From: Chaetoderma sp. LZ-2023a
Lineage: Eukaryota > Mollusca > Caudofoveata > Chaetodermatida > Chaetodermatidae
DNA: 64,000 bases
NCBI GenBank assembly: GCA_034401795.1
Contig: CM067359.1
Location: forward strand, 142,792,233 to 142,856,232
Direction of reading: 5' to 3'
The notes beneath the pieces are model-generated. The model was not told the DNA's origin. It saw only the letters and a list, made by a program, of their open reading frames with translations, and ran no database searches. Of this stretch, positions 7,819-19,455 are shown piece by piece. The translations under genes were made by a program, and so were the position numbers. The stretch's first letter is position 1. Each line of letters starts with the position of its first letter.

Positions 7819-8239
7819 GCCTACACAGAATAGAGAGAGAGAGAGAGGCCGGCCCTGTGGTTGATGGCGATCAGTGGTGTATATCACTGTGGAGGCTTGT
7901 CTCTAAATGGGCGTTCAACCCCTGGTAGTAGTAGTGTCGGGATGATCCTACCTCCCTGGCAGCCGTTCGGCGATCCGTGGTGGCCCCCGCAAACTATGCC
8001 CCAGGGATTGAGAGGGCGGTGTGGGCTCATTTGTCAAAATGGAAATCCAGTTGAGGGAGTTGGGGGCTCATTGGTTTAAATGGAAATCCAGTTGAGGGAG
8101 GTGGTATCATTTTAATTCCGACACTACTACTACTCTTAGTATATCGTCATACACGATCCAGTCCCATCTTTTATGAGAGAAAGTTGCATGCTCTTTAGCG
8201 ACATGTCTAACTTCACTGTTCATCTTTAATATATAAGTC
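7819..8239. repeat. Inverted repeat and 42-bp tandem duplication at the right edge of the virus-like block
   Basis: No gene is seen. Arms at 7925-7955 and 8096-8137 are inverted copies (core GTAGTAGTAGTGTCGG, 16 of 16 matching) enclosing about 140 bases. Inside, a GGCTCATT...TTGAGGGAG unit of about 40 bases occurs twice (about 8023-8059 and 8064-8100). This could be the terminal or subterminal structure of the element to the left. It could also be an unrelated short foldback repeat. Confidence 0.4.
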
Positions 8240-8510
8240 TTAAAGGTGCATAGTCACACAAAATGCTTGAAAATAAAATTGATAAATTTGTACACTTTTA
8301 GAGGCTTACATTGTGTATCTAAATGTAAGGAAACGAAAAAAAATCTTAGCATATAATCATTTCATTTCATGGAAATTATTATATTTTTTTATCATCATAT
8401 GTTAAAATTTATTTCGTTTCCTTGCATCCAGGCACATAATTTACACCTCTAAAATTATATAATTTAACAATTTTATATTCAAGCATTTTGGTGTGAATAT
8501 GCACCTTTAA
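8240..8510. repeat. Foldback MITE with TTAA ends, copy 1
   Basis: Long imperfect inverted arms of about 115 bp, starting TTAAAGGTGCATA on the left and ending TATGCACCTTTAA on the right, with an AT-rich loop. TTAA is present at both outer ends (8240-8243 and 8507-8510), as expected for a TTAA target-site duplication. Two related copies lie at about 40845-41098 and 41181-41538, so this is a dispersed family. It has no coding capacity. A piggyBac-type transposase is the likely mobiliser, but that is inference from TTAA only. Confidence 0.65.
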
Positions 8511-8588
8511 ATGTATTAAATCTACTGGAATGTTCAAACCATTCTTGACAATCGATTTTTTTTAACATTAAACACTTTGGACCTGATA

Positions 8589-9195
<607 letters not shown>

Positions 9196-9346
9196 ACGTC
9201 TCCCTTCTCTTATCACAGAGAATATACGGATATTGTAGCATTAGCTTCGAAAAGCAGCATTGTCATCAGTTGATAGACGGTAAGTTCTGAATGTTCATCT
9301 ATCCTAACCGAACATTCAAACAGGCATCTATTGTGACAGATAATTT

Positions 9347-9924
9347 TTATGATTTGATTTGTAGGTCAGCTTTAGTCCCATCAAAATCTGGAATATCTTT
9401 CACTTTATGATCGCCATGGAATATGCATAGTGTTACTTCCGTTTCATCATACATATATCGGGTGTTCCAGTAACGGCTGCTAAACCATGCAATGAAGCCA
9501 GATGCTACTGTAATAATACAGAAACAGTACTTCATCATCAGTGCACAGGTGACTCTACTTCTGACTGATAAGGGACATGTCATTTGATACAATCTCAATG
9601 CGGCAAAGAACACGAGACGGTACTCACTAGCATACGCACCAATGCCCCAGAGAAAACCAATTAAAGTGCAAAGGAACTGAACGTCAGGAAACGTCACAGT
9701 TGGGAGTAGAAACGCAGCGAATCCGGCAGTAGTCAAACAAGTGAGCATATCCATTATCGCCAAGCTGGTTAGTATTGTGAATATTAGTGATCTGTATTGC
9801 TTGGATATGATAAAATACACGATTATCATTAAATTCGTTACCATGCCCATAAGAAAGCACACGATTGGCAGCTCAATACATGCTTAATTGAGCTCGAATT
9901 TGTGACGTTAACTCTTTCCATCAT
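9347..9924 (-). pseudogene. Rhodopsin-type (class A) GPCR fragment, TM1-TM4, with a frameshift
   Basis: The minus-strand frame ending at 9347 encodes four membrane helices. TM1 contains the GxxxN-like MGMVTN. TM2 carries LAIMD, matching the conserved LAxxD. A Cys before TM3 is present. The end of TM3 reads LRLYQMTCPL where DRY...P is usual, so the DRY motif is degenerate. TM4 follows, then a loop rich in charged residues and a stop. Upstream, a short frame from ATGs at 9919-9924 encodes an N-terminus with N-glycosylation sequons (NVTNSS) and needs a one-base shift near 9880-9895 to join TM1. TM5-7 are missing, so this is a retained exon or a truncated pseudogene. The ligand cannot be told. 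Confidence 0.55.
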
Positions 9925-10163
9925 CGCATCTACACTAAATACACAGGCATCTGTATGCATATGTGAAACAAAGAACCGAACAGTCTTTAATTGGTCTGAG
10001 TCGTGGTAACTGATTAGCAAATTATAGACAAAGTTTATACAGTGGATCATTGGACTGATAGGCATCTTCAATGCATAGTACAACCATTATTTGATGTTCT
10101 TTTAGCAACTCTATCTGTTATCGAATGTTGCTATTTAACAAGGCTTTTCACTATTCATCACGG
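9925..10163. other. Short unassigned stretch before the LTR element
   Basis: No gene, repeat or clear regulatory site recognised. It ends at the first base of the 5' LTR at 10164. Confidence 0.5.
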
Positions 10164-11374
10164 TGTAGATATGGGACTGTCTTGTGGGGAGGTCATGACC
10201 CCATTGGACATCTTATATGTACGAGGAGTAAGCCCGAGCACAATTCTTGTTTGGATACCAGGTGAGCTAAGAGACTATGTCACTGTGTATATTTAGATGC
10301 ACTGATCATCGTCTAGAGCATCTTATTATTTGGATATATATTATCAGCACTGGATGACTGGCAGCAGATACGTCAGCTAGTGCAGGTACAGTTTCGCCGA
10401 AACTGAATCGAGCATAAAAGATAATGGTTGGCACCAGGTTGGAATCAATCAAGGGATTAGATATAACAAACGGACGTAGTTAGAGGAGCATAAAAGATAA
10501 TGGTTGGCACCAGGTTGGAATCAATCAAGTATTAGATATAACAAACGGACGTAGTTAGAGACGTAGCGGTCTGTGTTCCCACTGAAGCGTGGGACCAGAT
10601 AAGCCGAGAATAACCCGGCTATGAGGAATGGTAACTCGTGTGCCGATTAACTCTAGCATTCTACAAGTTGTCGACTAATAGGCGATGAACATGACATGGA
10701 CATTGTAGCATCCTGTAGGCGGTAGGTACACAATCGAAAGTTATGTTAAAAAACATCAATTGTAGAGGCGTGCTAGGACACAATCGAAAGTTATTATCAA
10801 AAACATATAAATCGAGAGGTGTGCTAATCCACCAGCAAGCCTTGGTATCAAACCAGCATTCGTCATTTTGGGCAGGTCATTCGTCAGGAATGACATGGGA
10901 AGCCAGCTGGAATTCTAAAATACAGTTAGGGGAACGACAGATCCCATCACTCAAGAACCAGCCAAACCGCAGGTGCTAGGTACAAAGCACCCTCCCGGGG
11001 GCGGGGGGGGGGAGGGTCTGGGTCTTGATTGGTCAAAATGATGTCATAATCCAATGAGAATCAGAGCAACCTCCGGCGGTGCGAAACCAAGATGGAGGGA
11101 GAATAGAAACTGAGATAGTACATAAGGGGGACTTTAACTTTAATCGAGAGTTCGGTCCGCCTCGCACCTTGTGAAACTCTTGCTGAATGGTTTTAAGTAG
11201 GCAAGAGCTGGTCAAAGTGGGAAGCTTAGGAAACATTGAATTGTAATATTTAATGCTTGTGAATAGATCGCTAGGTAACAGTAAAAGTTACCAACTTTGT
11301 AGGTGTATTGTATGGTTAAAGTTAGCAAGTAAAACGATCACCTTGTGATATATACAAGGCAAAAGTTTGTCACA
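10164..11374 (+). repeat. 5' LTR
   Basis: About 1.21 kb, TG...CA ended. It matches 19456-20596. Inside is a direct duplication of a unit of about 75 bp (GAGCATAAAAGATAATGGTT... at about 10410 and 10486) and a second short duplication around ACACAATCGAAAGTTAT (about 10731 and 10777). A G/C-rich run lies at about 10993-11015. The primer-binding site should follow 11374, but I could not assign a tRNA to it. Confidence 0.85.
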
Positions 11375-11667
11375 TATTTGTTGTTATTCTGGAGAACACG
11401 GAAGACCACCATGTCGAACCAATAATACTGAAGCGCGCAGTTAGATCAGGCCCAGGCACTAATATAAATATCGTCAGGTCTCTGTACCTACGAGGCGAGC
11501 TAGTGTCACGCTCCATCTTCATCGGTGGAACCGGTTGTCGCAGCAACCATCCGTACAAGGTTTCATCGAATGGGGTAGAGCACACGTCATCAACAAGGGT
11601 AGACAACCCGAAATCTTCATTGGCGAGCCTGCCAGGATTCAGAGTGACAACAGTGGGTAGATAAGAT
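11375..11667 (+). other. 5' leader of the gypsy element
   Basis: Sequence between the 5' LTR and the first gag frame. No intact ORF on the plus strand. A 166-codon minus-strand ORF overlapping here is a shadow. Confidence 0.5.
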
Positions 11668-13158
11668 ATGGCCCAACCAGAAACACCGCTAACTAATTCA
11701 GCCATTGTACTGACCGACGTCACTGCCCGTGTACAAGCATTTATAAATGCTGCAAAGTTGTCAGAGAGCACCCGTATCATACAGCATCGTGAGTATCGCG
11801 TGGGTGCTACCGTGAAAGTAACCACAGAGGTAGTTTGCCCCGAGCAACCCCTTTTGCAGAGAGTGATCATAGCTTTACATTACCAGTGAAGATAGCATGA
11901 CAACGGGACCCAAGAGAACCGCTGACCCAGCTATGCCACCCATAGAAGTACCAGTAGCACACCAGCTTCGACCGGAAACCATCGCCGTGATGCAAACGAT
12001 GGGCATAGCGATGGCGGGGGCCATCGTCGACAACAGCAACCGTCGGGAGGCCGAGTGGGTATACCGCCGAGAGATCAGAGACACGATTTACCACATTCAG
12101 CCCTGCGACGGAGTGGTACCGGAGGAGGTACGAAATTTTTTGGACAAAACACGAAGAGCGTGGGTCGCAAACGAGGGGAGACTAGAGGGCATACCAGCCT
12201 ATGTCATCACCTGAGCTGCACGCGGCCAGCTATCAAGAGCCATTGACGGGTTTTTGATAGGCAAAGTCCGAGTTCTACAAATACATCACCGTAAACTTCG
12301 TATCAGCCAATGAAGGCGAACGCATCAAATACGGAAACGAAACCGTCATCACCTTCAACAGGCAGTTTAGAGAGATGAGCACTCAGGCATACCCTACGGA
12401 GAACGCCGACAACCGTCGGACCGTGTTAGGAATATACCTCAAGGGGTTGACCGACCACCGCCTCAGCAAGAGGATTGTACGAAAGAAGGCCAATACATTG
12501 GCCAGGGCGATCGAAATTGCAGAGGAGGAGGCTACATGTGATGACCTGCTCCGGGCGATGAAGATCGAGGATCGCCAGGAAGAGAATATGGAAGTGAATA
12601 TGTTAGGACCAGACGAGGAAAAAGAGATCTGGGGCATGGTGGGAACATTGAAAAAAACAGATTGCTCAACAGAGCAAGATGATTGAGTGACTCTGTGGCT
12701 TGGCCAGTGACATGCAGCTACAGCAGCAGAAGCCGGTGGCTGGGGCCACCCAGCCCATGAAGAAGACAGCCCTGCAGGCAAAGCAACGCGCCCCACCCTC
12801 GCCCCGACCTGTCAGAATGGGACGAGACTTGCAGCACATTACCTGCTATAATTGTGGCCGAGTCGGCCATTACAAAAGTGACTGTCGTCAAGCGGTACAG
12901 CCGAGGGAGAACGTCAGCAGACAGGCTGCCCAGCGACCCCGACAACCGCGACGGGTGCCGCCGATGACCTGTTCCCAGTGCGGGAGAGAAGGACACATGG
13001 CCCAGAATTGTTTTGGGGCATATATGAACCGGCAGACGACTCCTGCCGTAACGGTAAAGTGTTTTGGGTGTGGAAAGGATGGACATTTCATTCGGGACTG
13101 CCCAAAGAATGGACAGGCAGTAAGAGAGGGGCCACCAACTGGTCCCGCATGGGCCTGA
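11668..13158 (+). pseudogene. gag: gag-like gene with three CCHC zinc knuckles, several frameshifts
   Basis: Coding continuity passes through at least four plus-strand frames: 11668-11889, 11897-12214, about 12261-12686 and about 12700-13158. The early parts give a matrix/capsid-like helical protein. The last part has three CCHC knuckles, CYNCGRVGHYKSDC, CSQCGREGHMAQNC and CFGCGKDGHFIRDC, in a Gln/Arg/Pro-rich context typical of nucleocapsid. The product would package the element's RNA. The spacer 13159-13476 stays weakly coding in another frame (acidic, Ser/Asp-rich). At least three frame breaks show that it is dead. Confidence 0.8.
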
Positions 13159-13476
13159 TCAGGGGGTCCGCCAGCCCGATGCATGATCAAGCATCCTCGA
13201 TGATGATCTCGACATTGACGTCATCGACCGACGACAGCAGGAAAGAACCATCACACCACGCGACTGTTCCAGGAATGTCAGAAAAGACTTGAACAATCGT
13301 TTAAGAAGTAATGATGAATATGAAGACCGCGACAGTTTTGTGTTGACCGGTGAGGGGACGGATGAAATGGGCCGTTATTCATACGGTGTCCGACACAATT
13401 CATCCTCCTGCCAGAACAGCTATGCAGAAGTGGTTAGTGGACGGAGGAGTCCGTCAAACGACGACGGAGGAAACCG

Positions 13477-16400
13477 TTGGTGAATTCACCGACCGAGCGG
13501 TTTCTAATCCATCTGAAAATAGATAAAAACGGTCCAACGGATCAGGGTGAGTACTTGCATGCCTTAGTGGATACTGGTGCTAGTACATCCTTCATTCGCA
13601 AGGATATATGGCGTAGCATGTTGAATGCTAGGCCATTGAAAAGGGCGAAGACGCTCTTGGCAGTAAATGGTTCCCCGATAGAAATTTTGGGGGAGACCCA
13701 AGTAAAATTCAATAATGCCCAACCTATTCCAAGTACGGTAGTAGCGAGAATGAGGCATGAATGTTTGCTTGGAGCGGATGCTTTGCACTTGGGAAGTGCG
13801 AAGATTGACTATCAGGCCAAAGTTGTAGTATGGTTTGGCCAGATATATCCCTTTAGGTATCCCTATAGGGAACAGACAAATTATGTGTATGAGAGTTGTA
13901 AAGAAACGACCGGATATAAGGCTATCGACAAAGTGCTTGAGGACTTTGCAGATAACTTTGATACGGCTCGTCCAAACACTTTAGGATTGGTCCCCAAAGT
14001 GAAGTGTAAGGTACCAACAGGAGATGCGTTTCCTATAAGGCAGAAAGCCTACCGTCTACCGCTTGCCAAGCAGTATGTAGTCAAGAATCAAGTGGCTGAA
14101 ATGCTGGCAGTGGGCGTCATAAGACCATCGTCGTCACCCTGGGCGTCTCCCATTACGTTAGTGCCCAAGAAGGATGGGGACACGAGATTTTGTGTTGACT
14201 ACAGGAAGTTGAATTATGTATGTCGTAAAGACAGTTATCCATTACCAAGTATAACAGATATTTTTTACTCGATGCGTGGCGCAATGATATTTTCGACTAT
14301 GGACTTGAAGTCTGGCTATTGGCAGATACCAATGGACAGCCAAGACATAGAGAAGACAGCATTCGTCTGCAGTGAAGGTTTGTTCGAATGGATTCGGATG
14401 CCTTTTGGTTTTTGCAACTCAGGTGCCGTATTTCACAGGGCAATGAACGATATTTTCCGAGAATTCGTGTGAAAATATTTGCATGTTTTTGGCGATGATG
14501 TAGTTGTATATTCAAGAAATCCGGCTGAGCATGCACAGCATTTGCGTAAGGTTATGCGTAGGATTCGAGAATACAATTTACAGGTTAAGAAAAAGAAATG
14601 CGAGTTTGCCCGCAAGTCTGTGGACTTGTTGGGGTATCGTGTTTCGGCACAAGGAGTGGCTCCTCAGGTTCAGAAGGTCAAGGTCATAAGAGAGATGTCA
14701 CCGCCATGCGACGTGGGGGAGGTGAGAAGTTTTCTTGGAGCTACAGGTTATTACCGCTCTTGTGTGCAAGGCTATGCTGAAATTGCTAAGCCTTTGATCG
14801 AGTTAACTAAGAAATATAAACGTTTTGAATGGGGTAAGGAGGAACAGCAAGCGTTTAAGAAATTACAAAACTTGCTGTACAGTGAGACGGTTCTCACCTA
14901 TCCAAATCTAAATGCTCCTTATAAGCTTTATACTGATGCGTCTAGCTATGCGATAGGTGCAATATTGGTACAGGTGGATGGTAAGGGTGTGGAAAGAGTA
15001 ATACAGTATGTAAGCTCTACTCTGAAGGACAGTCAGCTAAACTGGCCTGTAATAGAAAAGGAAGCTTATGCTGTGATCTATGCATTGAAGAAGCTTAGGC
15101 CTTATCTATTTGGTGCGCGGTTCACCATGTATACTGACCACAAACCCCTAAAGAGTTTGTTTGTGGGAGAAGTTAAGAACACGAAAGTACAGCCCTGGGC
15201 GGTGGTGATTGCCGAGTACAGATGTAAGATTGAATACATCCAAGGCGCGAAGAATATTCGAGCGGACATGTTGTCCAGGTTACGTCATCCAGTGGAGATC
15301 GCCACCTTAGACACAGGCGATTTTGTCATAGCGGATGTGGATGAGGGTGCGTTACCGCATGTCCCTCTCGAGGTATTCGACATTCCCTACGACGAGTTGT
15401 GTGCCGAGCAGACCAAGGAATACCCGGAGTTGTTCAAGAACACCCCGGAGGAGTATATGGTCAAGAACGGTATTTTATATTCTTTAATTACGCCTTCAGC
15501 GTTGGACGCTGAGTACCCCAGAATCATGTTACTTACCCTGTTCCATGAGAAAGTGCTCCGGATGGCTCACGAACGAGCTGGTCACCAAGGTCTGCAGAAG
15601 ACCATCGGTAAGGTAAGAGATTCGTTTGTATGGACATCTTTAAGGAAAGACGTGGTACGTATGCTAGAGACGTGTACGACGTGCCAGGTCAACCGACCCG
15701 TCACTACCCGACCAAGGTACAGTGAGATGCCCATGGCTAATTATCCTAGTCAGATAATCGGCATGGATTTGATAGGTCCACTGTTAGAGTCGAGTAAAGG
15801 TAATGTGTATATCATGATGGTGATCGATCACTGTTCTGCGTGGGCAGAGGCATATCCGATTCCTGCTAAGACGTCTCAAAATGTTGAAGACAAGTTCTTC
15901 AACGAGTACGTCGCTCGTCATGGTGTCCCGGAGATCGTGATAACGGATCAGGGGAAGGAGTTTTGTTCTAAGTCGCCAGAAGAGCGGTTTAGAGAACATG
16001 GGATCGACCATAGAAGATCGAGTCCCTTCCACCCACAAACCAATGGGCGTACCGAGAGATTCAATCAGACCCTTAAGGACTTAATCCAAAAAGGGATTAA
16101 CAATGCTTCTCGCACGTGGGAGGATGAATTGGGTGCGGTGTTAACCGCGTATCGCAGTACTCGTCATTCCACGACAGGATATACGCCATTTTATCTGACC
16201 TACGGTCGACGGGCAAGACTGCCGTTTGCTATTCCAGTAGACGCATCGCAGGATCTGGGTGAGAGACTGACCTGTCTCAACAATGCCCTACTGCGCACTC
16301 GTATGGAAACGGCTAGGTCTCATGAGATCCACTGTGAGCAGATTGACAAGCGTGCAAACGCTGGTGTATTTAAGGTGGGTGATTCAGTGGTCGTAAAGGC

Positions 16401-16644
16401 GGAGGAACGCATGAAGTTGACCTCTCACAGTGACCCCGAATATGAGATCTTTAAGATCAATGGGCCAGTGGCTCATGTCCGGCATCAAAGGTCTGGGAAG
16501 GTGCGCATACTGAATATATCTAAGTTATGCGTAGTCGACTCAGAAATGTGCTGGGACAAGGTACAGCCACGCCCTGTTCGTAACCCTGCAAAGGGTACGA
16601 AAGACAGCCATCATCCAAGGGTGGTGATGCTCCCAAGGTCCTAA
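13477..16644 (+). pseudogene. pol: pol: aspartic protease, reverse transcriptase, RNase H, integrase; one in-frame stop
   Basis: A single frame with one TGA at 14470-14472 just before the RT active site. In order: protease with LVDTGAS (about residue 30); RT with typical VKNQVAEML, VPKKDGDTRFCVDYRKLN and STMDLKSGYWQI; RT catalytic box VFGDD instead of the usual YxDD; RNase H with YTDASS, EKEAY and TDHKPL; integrase HHCC zinc domain (HERAGH, CTTC); DDE core with GMDLIGPL, VITDQGKEF and NGRTERFNQTLKDL; and a C-terminal GPY/F-like region. No ATG lies near the start, as expected for a gag-pol fusion product. After the TAA at 16642-16644 the same frame stays open to 17061. Confidence 0.92.
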
Positions 16645-17061
16645 GAAGGGCCAGAATCCGACCCTAAGGCAACCCTTGGTAAGAGAGCTCGTAGGATGCG
16701 ACCAGCTTCTGATGATGAGCCGAGGGTGAGCAAGTGGGGTAGGATGGTTGATAATAACATCAGTCAACCTGTTACGAGTGAGACTCGAAACCATGAGTCA
16801 CCAATGGAAACTCACATGACTCCTCCACCGGTAGTGATGGGCAGTTCGGAGGAGGTACCCAAGAGTGTGCCAGAACCAATGAAAATGCTGCCAGTGCCAC
16901 GCTACTTTATGCGCAAGCGCAGTCACGTTCATGATGTCGAGTCTGACAGCAAGAGACTCAGGATTGGCGCGTTCGGCCGCGCCCTGTACGATGACTTCAT
17001 CAATCATATAGAGGCAGTTATAAGGCGATGTAGCCGCCACTCATTATCCTTCTGTCTATGA
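16645..17061 (+). other. In-frame open extension of pol after a TAA
   Basis: Directly after the pol TAA the same frame is open for 138 codons, including an ATG at 16696. The sequence is polar, Pro/Ser/Glu-rich, with a Lys/Arg cluster near the end. It may be the C-terminal tail of integrase cut by a nonsense change, or a spacer that happens to be open. No domain is recognised. Confidence 0.4.
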
Positions 17062-17088
17062 TTTGTAAACATCGCAGGGTGTGGAATC

Positions 17089-18981
17089 ATGTATATTTTA
17101 CGATTAGGTGTGGTGGTAGCTCTAGTGAGTTTAGTAAATGGACTGTGTAAAAAGTCTAGTGTACATAGATTACCGAACGGGGTAATGATAACTAACCCCG
17201 AGGATATATCTGTTATCAGGGCTGAATGGACCGTAGTGGTGTCTATCGACCACCCTTATTTGCCTGCCAAATTTCTTGAACGGTTAGTGCAATTTCGTGT
17301 TCTTATTGCAGACATCGGTCAAAAGACTTCGTTGAACAATCAAGACATTTTCGGTTTGCAACATCGTGTTAACAATATTAAAAAGATCGCTGTTAGGACA
17401 CAACAAACTATGGTGAGTAGGGACAGTATACGACGCAAACGTGGCTTATTTGACTTTGTCGGGGACAAAGCCTCGTCTCTATTCGGTACCGCTACCTCTG
17501 GTGATATAGATGCAATTAAAGAGGTAGTCAAAGTTGCTTTGAGCGACGTGAATCGTTTGGTACATTTCTCCAACAAACTAGCGTCCCACGTGAAACTGGC
17601 ATTCGTAGGGATCAATACCAACGTTGACCGTATCAACGAAATTACCGCTGGCCTAGTGGAATTAACTAGAAATGTGAGCGATATGTTTAAGTTGCACGCC
17701 GCCTGACAAGCCGACTTATACGCATTAGTGCGACTTGGACACATTATTGACTCTGCCGAAAGTGTGGTGTATAGCTACCAGAAGGCAGCAGCACAGTTTC
17801 ATAGACAAACTGCCTCCCTAGAGTTAGGAAGACTAACCAAGGAAATATTCGGTCCCGCCGATCTGACATCGGTATCGAAACATGTCAGAGTGGGGAATCA
17901 GCTGATATGTCCGTACCAGTGGTACTACCGGAATGTGGTAGTTTACCCGTTGTGGAAGAACGATGATATGTTGCACTACATAGCGATGTTACCGTTGATT
18001 GACGATGGCAATTATATAGAGTACGGTCTGCATTCGTGGCCCGAACTGTTGGCCACCGTGGGGTATTACGTGCAAGTAGAGTTAGGCCGGACTAGCATCG
18101 GTCTCGATACGAAGACTGGATGGTACTTCACAGCGTCTGGGTGTCGCGGTACCAGTCCTAGCGTGTGTGTATCAGGGACAGTTAAGGGTCGATAAGACCC
18201 ACGTGCCCTGCATAGTAAGCCTATTAACGAACACCACCGATAGTACGTGTAGCGTTCGTCTGTCGGAATCCAATGTAACCGCTAGTAAATTGTTCGCCCA
18301 TAAGAAAATAGGCATTGTGTTGCAAACATTCGGTGAAACAGTGGATATACACTGCGATGGACGACTGACCGACCAGTGTGTGGTGAGTAATGGAGTGTAT
18401 GCATTAATGTCTGGTGAATGTGGTTATAGCGGGAAAGGCTGGCAATTCGAGCCTGTTGCGTCTTACAGTAGGACGTACACTCGGGTTGAGATGCCCCATT
18501 TGGATGTGGTCGGAGTTCTGAACCAGTCCATGGTTGTGAATCACTTGAAGATGTAACCCTGGAACCATTTACAAAAATCCAGGTACGTGCCACTAGCACC
18601 GCTATCTGCGATCGACCCAGTGATGTCGATGGCATTGGAGTACGCTCTTTCGTATCATATGTGACGGGCTCCTCCGTTGTAGTAATTATTGTGATATTTA
18701 TCTTATATAAATGTGGCGTTCTACAATGCATGTGGACTTGGATCAAATGCAAGCCACCTGCGGCCCATAGTAGTGCGCCACGTCAGATTCATCCTCCGCC
18801 CCTGCCGGGAACTGCAGCCCTGCCGGTAATGGTGGAGATGTTGGCCGGGTCGTTGCCTAACGCTATTGCCAGGACTGAGATCGACCCGACGGCTGACCAC
18901 TGGATTGACATGGAGCTGTATGATGACATTGGTGAACCTCCTAACGTGGATCTTGGTGACCGATTAGAATCATCCCAATGA
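17089..18981 (+). pseudogene. env: env-like F-type envelope glycoprotein, one in-frame stop and two frameshifts
   Basis: An ATG at 17089 starts a signal peptide (ILRLGVVVALVSLVNG). A furin-type site RRKR followed by a fusion-peptide-like GLFDFVG occurs near residues 117-127, the hallmark of baculovirus-F/errantivirus-type class I envelopes. A helical stretch after it fits the heptad region. The frame is cut by a TGA at 17704-17706, shifts near 18165-18195 and again near 18540-18560. The middle is Cys-rich with N-glycosylation sites, and a membrane helix lies at about 18664-18705, followed by a Pro-rich cytoplasmic tail ending at 18981. All these breaks make it non-functional. The pieces are described only as they stand. 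Confidence 0.8.
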
Positions 18982-19455
18982 CATTTTGGAGTGAATTTCA
19001 TATGCTGTATGTGGAACACTTCATGGTAGGAAAATGACTTTATATTGTTGTTTATTATTGAACATGATTTGTAATGGTATTTGCACTATGGATTCGATAT
19101 GTTATTGCTGTTGTTATATTAAGCATATTATACCGTTATATTTAATGATGCTATTAATGTGTTTCCGGGGATGGTCATTTGCGCATGATATTCCATTACC
19201 CGGACAAGTTCGTACTTTGTATAGGATTATGCTGTTTTCCTGTGTTTCCGGGGACGGTCAATTGCGCATGATATTCTGTTACCCGGACATGTTTAATTAT
19301 TGTTGTTGGAGTACGTTTGACGTAATTATGGTGGCGACATGGTCTGGAGGCATCTGGTATGGCGTGGGTTGGAGTTGTTGATAGTGCACAACGAGTTAAT
19401 TATCACTCTCTGTAGGCCTTCAGAGACGGCTAATTCACTTCGGTTGAGGGGCATG
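18982..19455 (+). other. 3' untranslated region of the gypsy element with an internal duplication
   Basis: No gene. A segment of about 50 bp beginning GTGTTTCCGGGGA occurs twice (about 19159 and 19241). The bases before 19456 (TTGAGGGGCATG) are a weak polypurine tract. Confidence 0.5.

Noticed and set aside
10163-10164. Target-site duplication of the gypsy element
   Set aside because: Bases flanking the two LTRs (CACGG on the left, TATTT on the right) do not match, so none is reported.
11370-11870. 166-codon minus-strand ORF at the 5' end of the gypsy element
   Set aside because: Antisense shadow of the leader and gag start. The zinc-knuckle and pol frames fix the plus strand as coding.
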